Part shown: positions 52,063 to 60,735 of the stretch, one piece after another
Position numbering within the stretch: the first letter of the stretch is position 1
How the letters are laid out: the number at the start of each line of letters is the position of its first letter
DNA from: a beta proteobacterium AAP99
GTDB lineage: Bacteria; Pseudomonadota; Gammaproteobacteria; Burkholderiales; Burkholderiaceae_C
Reading direction: 5' to 3'
Assembly: GCA_001295775.1 (NCBI GenBank)
Contig: LJIA01000006.1
Coordinates: 248,001 to 312,000, forward strand
DNA length: 64,000 nucleotides
Position numbers and translations under genes: made by a program
The notes under the pieces: model-generated
The model's input: only the letters and a program-made list of their open reading frames with translations
What the model was told of the DNA's origin: nothing
Databases searched by the model: none

Positions 52063-53853
52063 ATGCCCACAAAGACCCTGCGTACCGCGGCCCTCGGGCT
52101 TTCGATTGCCGTGGCGCTTGCCGCCTGCGGCGGCGGCGGTTCGGATGCAGCCCCGCCAAGCAGCTCACCCGCGCCCGCTCCTGCGCCAGCACCAGGTCCT
52201 GCGCCCGCTCCAGCGCCAGGCCCGGCGCCCGCACCTGCCCCCGCCCCCGCGCCAGGACCAGCCCCCGCGCCCGCGCCTGCTCCAACGCCGGCACCTGCGC
52301 CGCCACCCGTCGCCGCGTTGCCGACTGCGATCGAAGCCTCACGCTTCCTGCAGCAAATGAGCTTCGGCCCGAACGAGGCAGAAATTGCTGCGGTTCAGTC
52401 AAAGGGCTTCCGGCAGTACCTCCTCGATCAGTTCAGCGCACCGGCGTCCACATATGCCAGTGGCGGCTCTGACGAAATCAACACCACCATGGAAAAGGAC
52501 TTCTGCAATGCAAAGTTCCCTCAGGGTGGCACGGCGCGCGACAACTGCTGGCGCGACTGGTACAGCTCAGAACCCCTGAAATGGGATTTCTTCCGCCAGG
52601 CTGTGGAGAACCCGGATCAGCTGCGCCAACGCATGGCGCATGCGCTCGCCCAGATCGTGGTGGTGTCGGACCGCGAGACCGAGGGCACCTACGGCATGCG
52701 CGAGTACTACCAGATGCTGCGCAACAACGCGTTCGGCAACTACCGCAACATCCTGCGCGAGGTCACGCTCTCGCCGCTGATGGGCGACTACCTGGACATG
52801 GTCAACAACGAGGCCGCAGCGCCCAACGAGAACTTTGCGCGCGAACTGCTGCAGCTGTTCAGCATCGGCGTGTGCGATCTCAACCTGGACGGCACGCTCA
52901 AGGGCGGCAAGTGCACTGCGACCTACGACAACACGACGGTGCGCAACTATTCATATGCACTGACCGGCTGGACCTACCCGGCCGGCGGCAAGAATCCCTG
53001 GTGCAACAACGGGGTGTGCGGGGGTTGGCAGAACAATGCCTACTACCGCGGCCGCATGGTCTCGGTGGCTGCACAGCATGACAAGACTGAGCGGGTGCTT
53101 CTCTCCGGCACGACCGTGCCTGCCAGCCGGACACCCGATCAGGCCTTGAACAGCGTGCTGGACTCGGTGATGAACCACCCCAACACGGCGCCCTTCATCA
53201 GCAAGCAGCTGATCCAGTTCTTCGTCACGAGCAACCCCTCGCCCGCGTACGTGAGCCGCGTGGCCACGGTCTTCAACAGCGGAACCTTCGACGGCATCAC
53301 CGGCGGCACCGGCAAGGGCGACCTGCGAGCGGTGATCGCCGCCATCCTGCTGGACGCCGAGGCTCGGGACATGAACCGCATGACCGATGCGAGCTTCGGC
53401 AAGCTGCGCGAGCCCATCCTGTACATGACCGGCGCGCTGCGTGCCTTCGGCGGCGTGACCGATGGGGTGCCGCTCGGCCGCTGGTGGTTTGGTGACGCCA
53501 TGGGCCAGCCGGTGTTCTCCTCACCCTCGGTGTTCAACTACTACCCACCGGACTACCCGCTGCCGGGCAATGCGGGGCTGCTTGCGCCGCAGTTCGGGAT
53601 CGCAGGTGCGAGCACGGTGATGGGGCGCAGCAACTTCGCCAACTCGCTATTCATGTGGTGGTACAACAAAGGCGGCACCTATGCCCCGGATGCCACGGTC
53701 TTCAGCGGCCGCGGGACCCGCGTGAACTACAGCCTCTTCGAAGCTGACGCTGTCGATGCCGGCAAGCTGGTGGATCGCCTGAATCTGCTGCTGCTCAACG
53801 GGCGCCTGAGCGCACAGGATCGTGCACAGGTGGTCACGGCGGTCGAGACCTGA
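52063..53853 (+). CDS. DUF1800 family lipoprotein, truncated by an in-frame stop
   Basis: The 596-residue product has a lipoprotein signal (LSIAVALAACGGGG) and a long Pro/Ala-rich linker (about residues 30-85, PAPAPAPGPAPAP...) before the DUF1800 domain (EASRFLQQMSFGPNEAEI, FARELLQLFSIGVCD, LTGWTYPAGGKN). DUF1800 genes occur with DUF1501 genes, as here, but the function is unknown. A TGA at 53851 stops the frame, yet the same frame continues for 39 codons with a family-like end (see next feature). The start at 52063 is chosen because it gives the complete signal peptide. The linker may join a membrane anchor to the catalytic or binding domain. Confidence 0.88.
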   Translation: MPTKTLRTAALGLSIAVALAACGGGGSDAAPPSSSPAPAPAPAPGPAPAPAPGPAPAPAPAPAPGPAPAPAPAPTPAPAPPPVAALPTAIEASRFLQQMSFGPNEAEIAAVQSKGFRQYLLDQFSAPASTYASGGSDEINTTMEKDFCNAKFPQGGTARDNCWRDWYSSEPLKWDFFRQAVENPDQLRQRMAHALAQIVVVSDRETEGTYGMREYYQMLRNNAFGNYRNILREVTLSPLMGDYLDMVNNEAAAPNENFARELLQLFSIGVCDLNLDGTLKGGKCTATYDNTTVRNYSYALTGWTYPAGGKNPWCNNGVCGGWQNNAYYRGRMVSVAAQHDKTERVLLSGTTVPASRTPDQALNSVLDSVMNHPNTAPFISKQLIQFFVTSNPSPAYVSRVATVFNSGTFDGITGGTGKGDLRAVIAAILLDAEARDMNRMTDASFGKLREPILYMTGALRAFGGVTDGVPLGRWWFGDAMGQPVFSSPSVFNYYPPDYPLPGNAGLLAPQFGIAGASTVMGRSNFANSLFMWWYNKGGTYAPDATVFSGRGTRVNYSLFEADAVDAGKLVDRLNLLLLNGRLSAQDRAQVVTAVET

Positions 53854-53973
53854 ACCACCAACGAGAACAGCTGGCTGACGCGCACCGACATCGCCAGCAA
53901 TTACCAGCGCGAGCGCATCAAGCAGGCTGCGTACATCCTGCTGTCCTCGCCCCAGTACCAAGTCCAGCGCTGA
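53854..53973 (+). other. In-frame C-terminal continuation of the DUF1800 gene
   Basis: Directly after the TGA at 53851-53853 the same frame codes NENSWLTRTDIASNYQRERI, then KQAAYILLSSPQYQVQR and a TGA at 53971. The SSPQYQVQR ending matches the usual C-terminus of DUF1800 proteins. A change such as TGG to TGA would explain it. Sequencing error, natural nonsense mutation or readthrough cannot be told apart from this sequence. Confidence 0.75.
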
Positions 53974-53983
53974 GAGGCCGAGC

Positions 53984-55420
53984 ATGAAGTCTTCCCAACT
54001 CTCCCGGCGCGACATGCTGCGCGCCATTGCGAGCGCCACGGCGTATACAAGCCTTGGTGGTGGCCTCACCATGGCGACCATCGATGACGCCCAGGCCCAG
54101 ACCGCTGACTACAAGGCGCTGGTCTGTGTATTCCTGTTCGGCGGCAATGATGGTTTCAACACGGTTGTGCCGATCGACGGCCGCTACGCCACCTACGCCC
54201 AGCGTCGCGGCTACATGGCGCTGCCGCAGGCGAGCCTACTGCAGATCGATGCAGGTTTCGGCCTGCATCCCGCCATGGCGCCGCTGCAGCGCGCCTACAC
54301 CGATGGCTGGATGGCCGGGCTACTGAACGTCGGCCCCCTGTCTCGCCCATTCCGGGACAAGGCGGACTTCCTTGCTGTGCGCGAAAGCCCCGATCCGAAG
54401 ATCGTGCCTCAGGGACTTTTCTCGCACAGCGACCAGCAAAACGTCTGGGAGCTGGGCGACACCAATGTCTTTCAGACCACCACCGGATGGGGCGGGCGGC
54501 TCGTGGATGCCGCGGCGCTGAACGTGCTGTATTCATTCGGGGGCAGCGCGCGCTTCACGGTGTCTGCGCGCTCGAGCACGCTGGCCATGCCCGGGCCGGG
54601 CGCAACCTTCGGGCTGGAGGGCATCGGCGACGACAGCTGGTCACGCGCACGGCGCACAGCACTCGAAACGCTGAACAACGCCACCTCACCCAATGCGTTG
54701 CACAACGCCTACGCCACCATCCAGCGCCAGGCACTGACCACCAGCACCGTGCTCAATCCGATCATCCGGCAACGGCCGACCGATACCGGACCGGATCCGG
54801 ACAACCCCGAGATCAGCGCCGCCTTTGGCAACCTTGCACGCAATACGGTCAATGCGGGGTCGCTTTCGCAGCAGCTCTACCAGGTGGCCAAGCTGATCAA
54901 GAACCGCTCGCGTCTAGGTGGCAATCGGCACGTGTTCTTCGTATCGCTGGGCGGCTTCGATACACACGAGGGCCAGATTTCTTCCGGTGACTCGACTGCT
55001 GGCGGCCATGCCAACCTGCTCTCCCAAGTGGCGACCGCGTTGGCGTCGTTCCACAAGGCCATGAGTGATCTGGGCGTGATGAACAACGTCACATCCTTCA
55101 CGATGAGTGACTTCGGCCGTACCTTCAAGCCGAACAACAGCCGCGGCACCGACCACGCCTGGGGCAACATCAATCTGATTCTCGGAGGAAGTGTCCAGGG
55201 TGGCCGTATGTATGGCACCTACCCGGACATGACACTGGGTGGCCCGGACGATGCCGGCAAGGACACCTGGGAGTGGCAGGGCCGCTGGATTCCCAAGATT
55301 GGCGTGGATCAGTACGCGCACACGCTCATCAAGTGGTTCACGCCGGCTGTCGACACGGCGGCCATCCTCCCAAACCTCAGCAACTTCAGCACTCGCGATC
55401 TGGGTTTCATGAAGGCCTGA
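53984..55420 (+). CDS. DUF1501 family exported protein (Tat signal)
   Basis: The 478-residue protein has a twin-arginine leader (SRRDMLRAIASATAYTS), probably cleaved near AQA (residue 39). The DUF1501 domain follows with ALVCVFLFGGNDGFNTVVP, the alkaline-phosphatase-like fold core, and ends with TMSDFGRTFKPNNSRGTDHAWG, the conserved metal-ligand-like block. Such proteins are always encoded next to DUF1800 partners; the joint function is unknown. It starts 10 bp after the DUF1800 stop at 53973, in one operon, and is followed by a bidirectional terminator. Confidence 0.92.
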   Translation: MKSSQLSRRDMLRAIASATAYTSLGGGLTMATIDDAQAQTADYKALVCVFLFGGNDGFNTVVPIDGRYATYAQRRGYMALPQASLLQIDAGFGLHPAMAPLQRAYTDGWMAGLLNVGPLSRPFRDKADFLAVRESPDPKIVPQGLFSHSDQQNVWELGDTNVFQTTTGWGGRLVDAAALNVLYSFGGSARFTVSARSSTLAMPGPGATFGLEGIGDDSWSRARRTALETLNNATSPNALHNAYATIQRQALTTSTVLNPIIRQRPTDTGPDPDNPEISAAFGNLARNTVNAGSLSQQLYQVAKLIKNRSRLGGNRHVFFVSLGGFDTHEGQISSGDSTAGGHANLLSQVATALASFHKAMSDLGVMNNVTSFTMSDFGRTFKPNNSRGTDHAWGNINLILGGSVQGGRMYGTYPDMTLGGPDDAGKDTWEWQGRWIPKIGVDQYAHTLIKWFTPAVDTAAILPNLSNFSTRDLGFMKA

Positions 55421-55438
55421 CCAGGCGCAACACAAGAA

Positions 55439-55462
55439 AAACGCCGGCTGACGCCGGCGTTT
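55439..55462. terminator. Bidirectional terminator between DUF1501 and scoB
   Basis: AAACGCCGGC (55439-55448) and GCCGGCGTTT (55453-55462) form a perfect 10-bp stem with loop TGAC, preceded by A-residues and followed by TCTCGTTTG. It serves the convergent genes on both strands. Confidence 0.9.
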
Positions 55463-55482
55463 CTCGTTTGATGCGATGCGCA

Positions 55483-56121
55483 TCAGTGCAGCGTGCAGCC
55501 AGTGAGCTTTTGAAGTTCGTCGCGCGTGACGCCGGGCGCCAGTTCAACGAGCTTCAAGCCGTCATCGTTCACGTCCATCACGGCCAGATCCGTGATGATC
55601 CGATCGACGACGCCCACGCCGGTCAGTGGCAGGTTGCACTTAGGCAGGATCTTCAGGTCGATGCTGCCGTCCTTCTTGCGCACCACGTGCTCCATGAGCA
55701 CGACCACGCGCTTCACGCCGGCCACGAGATCCATGGCACCACCCATGCCTTTGACCATCTTGCCGGGGATCATCCAGTTGGCCAGATCGCCGTGCTCGCT
55801 GACCTGCATGGCCCCGAGAATCGAGAGGTTGATCTTGCCGCCGCGGATCATGGCGAAGCTGTCGTGCGAGCCGAAGATCGAGGAGCCAGGCAGCGTGGTC
55901 ACGGTCTGCTTGCCGGCGTTGATGATGTCGGCATCTACCTGATCTTCCGTCGGGAAGGGGCCGATGCCGAGCATGCCGTTTTCACTCTGCAGCCAGACCT
56001 CGATGTCCGGTGCGACGTGATTGGCCACCAGAGTCGGCAGGCCGATCCCGAGGTTGACATAGAAGCCGTCTTCAAGCTCCGCAGCGGCGCGCTGGGCCAT
56101 TTCAGCGTGGGTCCAAGGCAT
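55483..56121 (-). CDS. scoB: 3-oxoacid CoA-transferase subunit B
   Basis: The 212-residue subunit carries the catalytic glutamate in SENGMLGIG, the site of the enzyme-CoA thioester. [12 protein letters not shown] and [15 protein letters not shown] are family blocks. With ScoA it transfers CoA from succinyl-CoA to acetoacetate, or related acids, for ketone-body and PHB use. It follows scoA by 14 bp. Confidence 0.94.
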   Translation of the reverse strand: MPWTHAEMAQRAAAELEDGFYVNLGIGLPTLVANHVAPDIEVWLQSENGMLGIGPFPTEDQVDADIINAGKQTVTTLPGSSIFGSHDSFAMIRGGKINLSILGAMQVSEHGDLANWMIPGKMVKGMGGAMDLVAGVKRVVVLMEHVVRKKDGSIDLKILPKCNLPLTGVGVVDRIITDLAVMDVNDDGLKLVELAPGVTRDELQKLTGCTLH

Positions 56122-56135
56122 GGTGAGTCTCCTGA

Positions 56136-56837
56136 TCAGCTCTGGCCAAAGAGAGTGCGCTTCTCGATGCGCTTCTCGGGGTTCGGGTTGTGCACGATCC
56201 GGTGCACGTAGATGCCCGGAAGGTGGATCGAATCCGGGTCCAGCGAGCCGGTCTCCACGACCTGCTCCACTTCGACAATCGTGATTCGCCCGGCCATGGC
56301 GGCAGCCGGGTTGAAGTTGCGCGCGGTACGGCGAAAGATCAGGTTGCCGGACTGGTCTGCAATGTGCGCCTTGACGAGCGCGACTTCGGGTGTGAGCGAG
56401 CGCTCCATGATGTAGGTTTCGCCGTCGAACTCGCGCGTCTCCTTGCCGTCGGCCACCAGCGTGCCGACGCCCGTCTTGGTGAAGAAGGCCGGGATGCCCG
56501 CCCCGCCGGCCCGCAGCTTCTCGGCCAATGTGCCCTGGGGCGTGAACTCCAGCTCCAGCTCACCGGCCAGGAACTGGCGCTCGAATTCCTTGTTCTCGCC
56601 CACATAGGACGAGATCATCTTGCTGATCTGCCGCGTCTCCAGCAGCAGGCCCAGACCAAAGCCGTCCACCCCTGCGTTGTTGCTGATGCAGGTCAGATTC
56701 TTTGCACCCGAGTCACGCAGCGCCGCAATGAGCGCTTCGGGAATGCCGCACAGACCGAAGCCGCCCACCGCGATGAGCTGGCCGTCCTTGACGACGCCGG
56801 CCAGTGCCGCCTGGGCACTTGGATAGAGTTTCTTCAT
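56136..56837 (-). CDS. scoA: 3-oxoacid CoA-transferase subunit A
   Basis: The 233-residue subunit contains the oxyanion block [17 protein letters not shown] and [16 protein letters not shown], typical of SCOT/ScoA. It pairs with ScoB encoded after it. The SDR gene upstream (34 bp away) runs in the same direction and may share the transcript. A link with ketone-body or polyhydroxybutyrate breakdown is inferred from the SDR partner, not proven. Confidence 0.94.
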   Translation of the reverse strand: MKKLYPSAQAALAGVVKDGQLIAVGGFGLCGIPEALIAALRDSGAKNLTCISNNAGVDGFGLGLLLETRQISKMISSYVGENKEFERQFLAGELELEFTPQGTLAEKLRAGGAGIPAFFTKTGVGTLVADGKETREFDGETYIMERSLTPEVALVKAHIADQSGNLIFRRTARNFNPAAAMAGRITIVEVEQVVETGSLDPDSIHLPGIYVHRIVHNPNPEKRIEKRTLFGQS

Positions 56838-56870
56838 TCAATCCCCCGAAGGTTTGGAGCAGGACAGGAA

Positions 56871-57662
56871 TCAGCTCACCGACAGTCCGTCGTCCACGGC
56901 GATGATGGCGCCATTGACGAAGCCTGCGGAGTCATGGGCAAGCAGCAGGATCAGGCCGTCGAGATCCTCGGGCTTGCCCACGCGCTTGCGCGGCAGCATC
57001 TGCATGAGCTTCTGCCCCTGCTCGGTCTGCCAGTGCGTGTGATTGATCTCGGTATCGATATAGCCGGGGCAGATGGCATTCACATTAATGTTGAAGCGGC
57101 CCCACTCCAGCGCCTGCGCGCGGGTCATCTGCACCACGGCGGCCTTGCTCATGCAGTACACACCGATCTGCGGAAGCACCCGGAGGCCGGCCACGGACGC
57201 GATGTTGATGATGCGCGCCGGACGCGCGGGTTCGCCGCGCGCTTCTGCCCCACGCGCCCGTGCGATCATGCGCTTGGCCACATCCTGGGCGAGGAAGAAG
57301 GCGCCACGCGTGTTGGTGCCCATCATGAAGTCGTAGTCCTCAGGCTTCACGTCCACCAGGCGCTGGGTCGTCGACACGCCCGAGTTGTTCACCAGAATGT
57401 CGATCGGCCCGGCCTCGGTCTCGGCATGGGCCACGCACGCAGCAATGCTCGCCGGGTCGGTCACGTCCAGCTTGATCACGTGGGCGGAGCCGCCTTCGGC
57501 CTCGATTTCGGCGCGCAGATCTTTGAGCCGCTCGATCCGGCGCGACGCCAGCACGACCTTGGCACCTGCACGGGCCAGCGTGCGCGCGAACTGCGCGCCC
57601 AGGCCGCTGGATGCGCCGCTGATGAGTGCGACCTTGCCATCCAGTGCAATTTCTACCGTCAT
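56871..57662 (-). CDS. Short-chain dehydrogenase/reductase
   Basis: The 263-residue NAD(P)-dependent oxidoreductase has the Rossmann motif GASSGLGAQFA, the NNSG motif and the catalytic Ser-Tyr-Lys in IASVAG and YCMSK. LASRRIERL after the second strand includes basic residues, which favours NADP(H). The closest familiar class is 3-oxoacyl-ACP or acetoacetyl-CoA reductase-like, but the substrate is not readable. It sits upstream of scoA in the same direction, which hints at a hydroxyacyl or ketone-body pathway. Confidence 0.88.
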   Translation of the reverse strand: MTVEIALDGKVALISGASSGLGAQFARTLARAGAKVVLASRRIERLKDLRAEIEAEGGSAHVIKLDVTDPASIAACVAHAETEAGPIDILVNNSGVSTTQRLVDVKPEDYDFMMGTNTRGAFFLAQDVAKRMIARARGAEARGEPARPARIINIASVAGLRVLPQIGVYCMSKAAVVQMTRAQALEWGRFNINVNAICPGYIDTEINHTHWQTEQGQKLMQMLPRKRVGKPEDLDGLILLLAHDSAGFVNGAIIAVDDGLSVS

Positions 57663-57867
57663 GGGTGTTCTCCGGCCACAGGGGCCATGTGGGGTGGGCT
57701 GGCGGCACGGGGGCGCGATGCGTAACCAGAACTGATCGAACGCAGCGCGCTACCCTCAGAAAGTGCAATCGAGTTTAGAGGAAGCTCCCAAGCGAGCCTG
57801 CTCGCGCACAGTGCGAAAATCTCGTGCTTGACCCGAGCAGAAATGCAGCGCAGAAAAGCCGAGGAGC

Positions 57868-59535
57868 ATGGGGATGGAGATCGAACGCGAGTCGATGGAA
57901 TATGACGTGGTGATCGTGGGTGGCGGGCCGGCCGGCCTGTCCGCAGCGATCCGCATCAAGCAGCTGGCCGCCAGCAAGGGCCAGGATGTCTCCGTCGTGG
58001 TGCTGGAGAAGGGCTCGGAGGTCGGTGCGCACATCCTCTCGGGCGCCGTGATGGACCCGATCGCCCTCAACGAGCTGATCCCGGACTGGAAAGACAAGGG
58101 TGCGCCGCTGAACCAGCCCGTCACGCGCGACGAAGCCCTGTTTCTGACGGAAACCGGCGCCACCAAGACGCCGGACTGGCTGATGCCCGACAACTTCCAC
58201 AACGCGGGCTGCTACGTGATCAGCCTGGGCAATGTCGTGCGCTGGCTGGGCCAGCAGGCCGAGAGCCTGGGCGTGGAGATCTTCCCAGGCTTTGCGGCCG
58301 CCGAGGTGCTGTACGACGAGCACGGCGCCGTGAAGGGCGTGGCCACCGGCAACATGGGCATCGGCAAGGATGGGGAGCCCACCGAGAACTTCCAGCCGGG
58401 CATGGAACTGCACGGCAAGTACACGATCTTTGCCGAAGGCGCGCGCGGCCACCTGGGCAAGCAGCTGATCGAGCGTTTCAAGCTCGACGCGGGCAAGGAC
58501 CCTCAGAGCTACGCGATCGGCATCAAGGAACTCTGGGAGATCGACCCCACCAAGGCTCAGCCGGGGCTGGTGGTGCACGCGGCCGGCTGGCCGCTGGACA
58601 AGAACACCTACGGCGGCGGCTTCCTGTATCACCTGGAAGGCAACAAGGTGACCCTGGGCTTCGTGGTCGGCCTGAACTACGAGAACCCCTGGCTGTCGCC
58701 CTTCGAGGAAATGCAGCGCTGGAAGACACACCCGGCCATCCGCAAGCACATCGAAGGCGGCAAGCGCCTGTCCTATGGCGCACGCGCCATCACTGCCGGC
58801 GGCCTGCTGTCACTGCCCAAGACGGTGTTCCCGGGCGGCGCACTGGTGGGCTGCGAGGCCGGCTTTCTGAATGCACCGCGCATCAAGGGCAGTCATGCGG
58901 CCATCAAGACCGGCATGTTGTGCGGCGAAGCTGCCTTCGAGGCCGTGGCCGCCGGCCGCAAGCAGGACGAACTCACGGCCTACCCCGCCGCGTTCGATGC
59001 GAGCTGGCTGCGCAAGGAGCTGGAGCAGGCGCGCAACTTCAAGCAGTGGTTCAAGTACGGGCTGACGGTCGGCTCGATCATGACCGGCATCGAATACTGG
59101 CTGCTGCCCAAGCTCGGCATCAAGCGCCCGCCCTGGACGATCCACCGCACGAAGGCCGATCACCTGTATCTCAAGCCGGCGGACCAGTGCGCCAAGATCG
59201 AGTACCCCAAGCCCGACGGCAAGCTGACCTTCGACCGCCTGAGTTCGGTGTTCGTCTCGAACACCAACCATGAAGAGAACCAGCCGGCCCACCTCACTCT
59301 GCGCAATGCCGCCGTGCCCGTGGCGACCAACCTGGCCAAGTACGCCGGCCCGGAGAGCCGCTACTGCCCGGCGGGCGTGTACGAGTTCGTGAAGAACGAC
59401 GACGGCAGCGATCGCCTGCAAATCAACGCGCAGAACTGCGTGCACTGCAAGACCTGCGACATCAAGGATCCGACGCAGAACATCGTCTGGATCACGCCTG
59501 AAGGCGGCGGTGGGCCGAACTACGCCGGCATGTAG
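57868..59535 (+). CDS. etfD: Electron-transfer flavoprotein:ubiquinone oxidoreductase
   Basis: The 555-residue FAD and [4Fe-4S] enzyme is peripheral to the inner membrane and passes electrons from ETF to ubiquinone, mainly from fatty-acid and amino-acid oxidation. The N-terminal FAD fold is VVIVGGGPAGLSAAIRI; the cluster cysteines are in YCPAGVYEF and CVHCKTCDIKDP near the C-terminus. Length and both motifs match ETF-QO. It is divergent from the SDR gene across a 205-bp gap without a clear regulatory site and convergent with the NUDIX gene across a palindrome. Confidence 0.96.
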   Translation: MGMEIERESMEYDVVIVGGGPAGLSAAIRIKQLAASKGQDVSVVVLEKGSEVGAHILSGAVMDPIALNELIPDWKDKGAPLNQPVTRDEALFLTETGATKTPDWLMPDNFHNAGCYVISLGNVVRWLGQQAESLGVEIFPGFAAAEVLYDEHGAVKGVATGNMGIGKDGEPTENFQPGMELHGKYTIFAEGARGHLGKQLIERFKLDAGKDPQSYAIGIKELWEIDPTKAQPGLVVHAAGWPLDKNTYGGGFLYHLEGNKVTLGFVVGLNYENPWLSPFEEMQRWKTHPAIRKHIEGGKRLSYGARAITAGGLLSLPKTVFPGGALVGCEAGFLNAPRIKGSHAAIKTGMLCGEAAFEAVAAGRKQDELTAYPAAFDASWLRKELEQARNFKQWFKYGLTVGSIMTGIEYWLLPKLGIKRPPWTIHRTKADHLYLKPADQCAKIEYPKPDGKLTFDRLSSVFVSNTNHEENQPAHLTLRNAAVPVATNLAKYAGPESRYCPAGVYEFVKNDDGSDRLQINAQNCVHCKTCDIKDPTQNIVWITPEGGGGPNYAGM

Positions 59536-59615
59536 CGGAGTTGCGAGCTGCTGGACGCACTCAGGCGGGTGCGCCGCAGCGCGGGCAGGTGCCTGAAGAA
59601 CCGCACCAGCACTCG

Positions 59616-59731
59616 TTTAGTTCGAAAACGGCCATATTCTTGAAATAGATTGAAAACCGGCTTTCCGCGCATCAGACAAGCGGAAAGCCGGTTTCATGAC
59701 TTTTAGATTCAGTCGTTTTCGGCCAACTAAA
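59616..59731. repeat. REPIN-like palindromic repeat, copy 8, also a likely terminator
   Basis: A nested palindrome: TTTAGTT/AACTAAA (59616-59622, 59725-59731), CGAAAACG/CGTTTTCG (59623-59630, 59714-59721) and a perfect 15-bp inner stem AAACCGGCTTTCCGC/GCGGAAAGCCGGTTT (59654-59668, 59680-59694). The core TTTCCGC and its reversed form identify it as a member of the intergenic family. It lies between the convergent ETF-QO and NUDIX genes and could end transcription from both sides. Confidence 0.85.
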
Positions 59732-59752
59732 ACTCGCGCCGGTGGCGGCTAG

Positions 59753-60382
59753 TCAGACTGGATGCAGCTTGCGCGGCCATGTGCCGGCCAGCACCTGCTG
59801 CGCCGCGAGTGCGCCGATGAGGGTCTTGACGTCCGTGAGCTCGCCGCGGACCACTTGCGCCACCACCTCATCCAGCGGCAGTCGCACGACATCGAGGAAC
59901 TCTTCTTCGTCCAGCTGCTGCGGCACCGCGCTCAGCTCCTCGGCCAGAAACAGTTCGATCGCCTCGTCCGAATAGGCGATGGCATTGTGGATGACGGTGA
60001 GCTGCGACCACTGCGCAGCCGCCAGCCCGACTTCCTCGGCCAGCTCGCGCTGCGCAGTGAGCAACGTGGGCTCGCCGGGGTCCCGCTTGCCGGCAGGAAA
60101 CTCGAGAAACACGCGGTTCAGCGGGTAGCGGAACTGCCGCACCATGGTGACCGTGCCGTCTGCGTGCAGGGGCACGATCATCGCGGCCCCTGGGTGCACC
60201 ACATACTCCCGGGTGGCCACACTGCCACTGGGCAGCCGCACGTGGTCCAGCCGCACGTCCAGCAGGCGCCCGGCAAAGACCTGGCGGGATTCGATACGCG
60301 TTTCGATCAGACCGGCATCCGCCGGAGCGTTGACTGGCGCGTCAGGCGGCGCCTGGGTGGGCGAGTCGGTCGGCCCGCTCAT
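59753..60382 (-). CDS. NUDIX hydrolase, ADP-ribose pyrophosphatase type
   Basis: The 209-residue protein has a complete Nudix box, GKRDPGEPTLLTAQRELAEE followed by VG, and the preceding MVRQFRYPLNRVFLEFPAG block of the NudF/YffH group, which hydrolyses ADP-ribose and related sugars. It has an N-terminal Pro/Ala-rich extension of about 30 residues. It overlaps the DUF2818 gene by 4 bp. This NUDIX-DUF2818-nuoN order recurs in Burkholderiales. Confidence 0.9.
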   Translation of the reverse strand: MSGPTDSPTQAPPDAPVNAPADAGLIETRIESRQVFAGRLLDVRLDHVRLPSGSVATREYVVHPGAAMIVPLHADGTVTMVRQFRYPLNRVFLEFPAGKRDPGEPTLLTAQRELAEEVGLAAAQWSQLTVIHNAIAYSDEAIELFLAEELSAVPQQLDEEEFLDVVRLPLDEVVAQVVRGELTDVKTLIGALAAQQVLAGTWPRKLHPV

Positions 60383-60726
60383 GCATCGGCCGAGCTGACT
60401 TCTGCTGCTGCGTTGCGCGCAGCCTTGTTCGCGCCACGGCGCAGGTAGCGCCACAGGAAGCCCGGAAACGCGGCGACGCCCCAAAGGCAGATCATCACCA
60501 CCACGAACTCCCAGCGCTGCTCCGCACGTTGCCCTTGGGCACCCTCCACCCAGAGCGCTCCAAGCACCACGCAGGTGAACAACAAGCCCGAGGCCAGCGC
60601 ATGCAGCGCAAAACCCGCTCCGCTGCTGAACTGCTTCATGCCGAGACCCGGCCGGAACAGAAAAGGCACACTCGCCGCCAGAACAGCAGCAAGCGTGAAC
60701 AGCAGCGCGTTGGATCCCGCTCCCAT
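60379..60726 (-). CDS. DUF2818 family membrane protein
   Basis: The 115-residue protein has three hydrophobic segments (about residues 6-24, 40-60 and 74-92) and a basic, polar tail (RRGANKAARNAAAE). DUF2818 proteins are found next to nuoN in Burkholderiales, which suggests a complex I accessory or assembly role, unproven. The start is 9 bp after the nuoN stop and the stop overlaps the NUDIX start by 4 bp, so all three are coupled. Confidence 0.88.
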   Translation of the reverse strand: MGAGSNALLFTLAAVLAASVPFLFRPGLGMKQFSSGAGFALHALASGLLFTCVVLGALWVEGAQGQRAEQRWEFVVVMICLWGVAAFPGFLWRYLRRGANKAARNAAAEVSSADA

Positions 60727-60735
60727 GCCTTCGCC

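Noticed and set aside
52150-52315. CCG/GCG tandem repeats as a CRISPR or satellite array
   Set aside because: The repeats are codons for a Pro/Ala linker in an open reading frame; there are no spacers or conserved direct repeats.
53851-53853. Selenocysteine reading of the TGA in the DUF1800 gene
   Set aside because: The family has no known selenoproteins or conserved cysteine at this place, and no clear SECIS-like hairpin follows the codon. A nonsense change or error is simpler.
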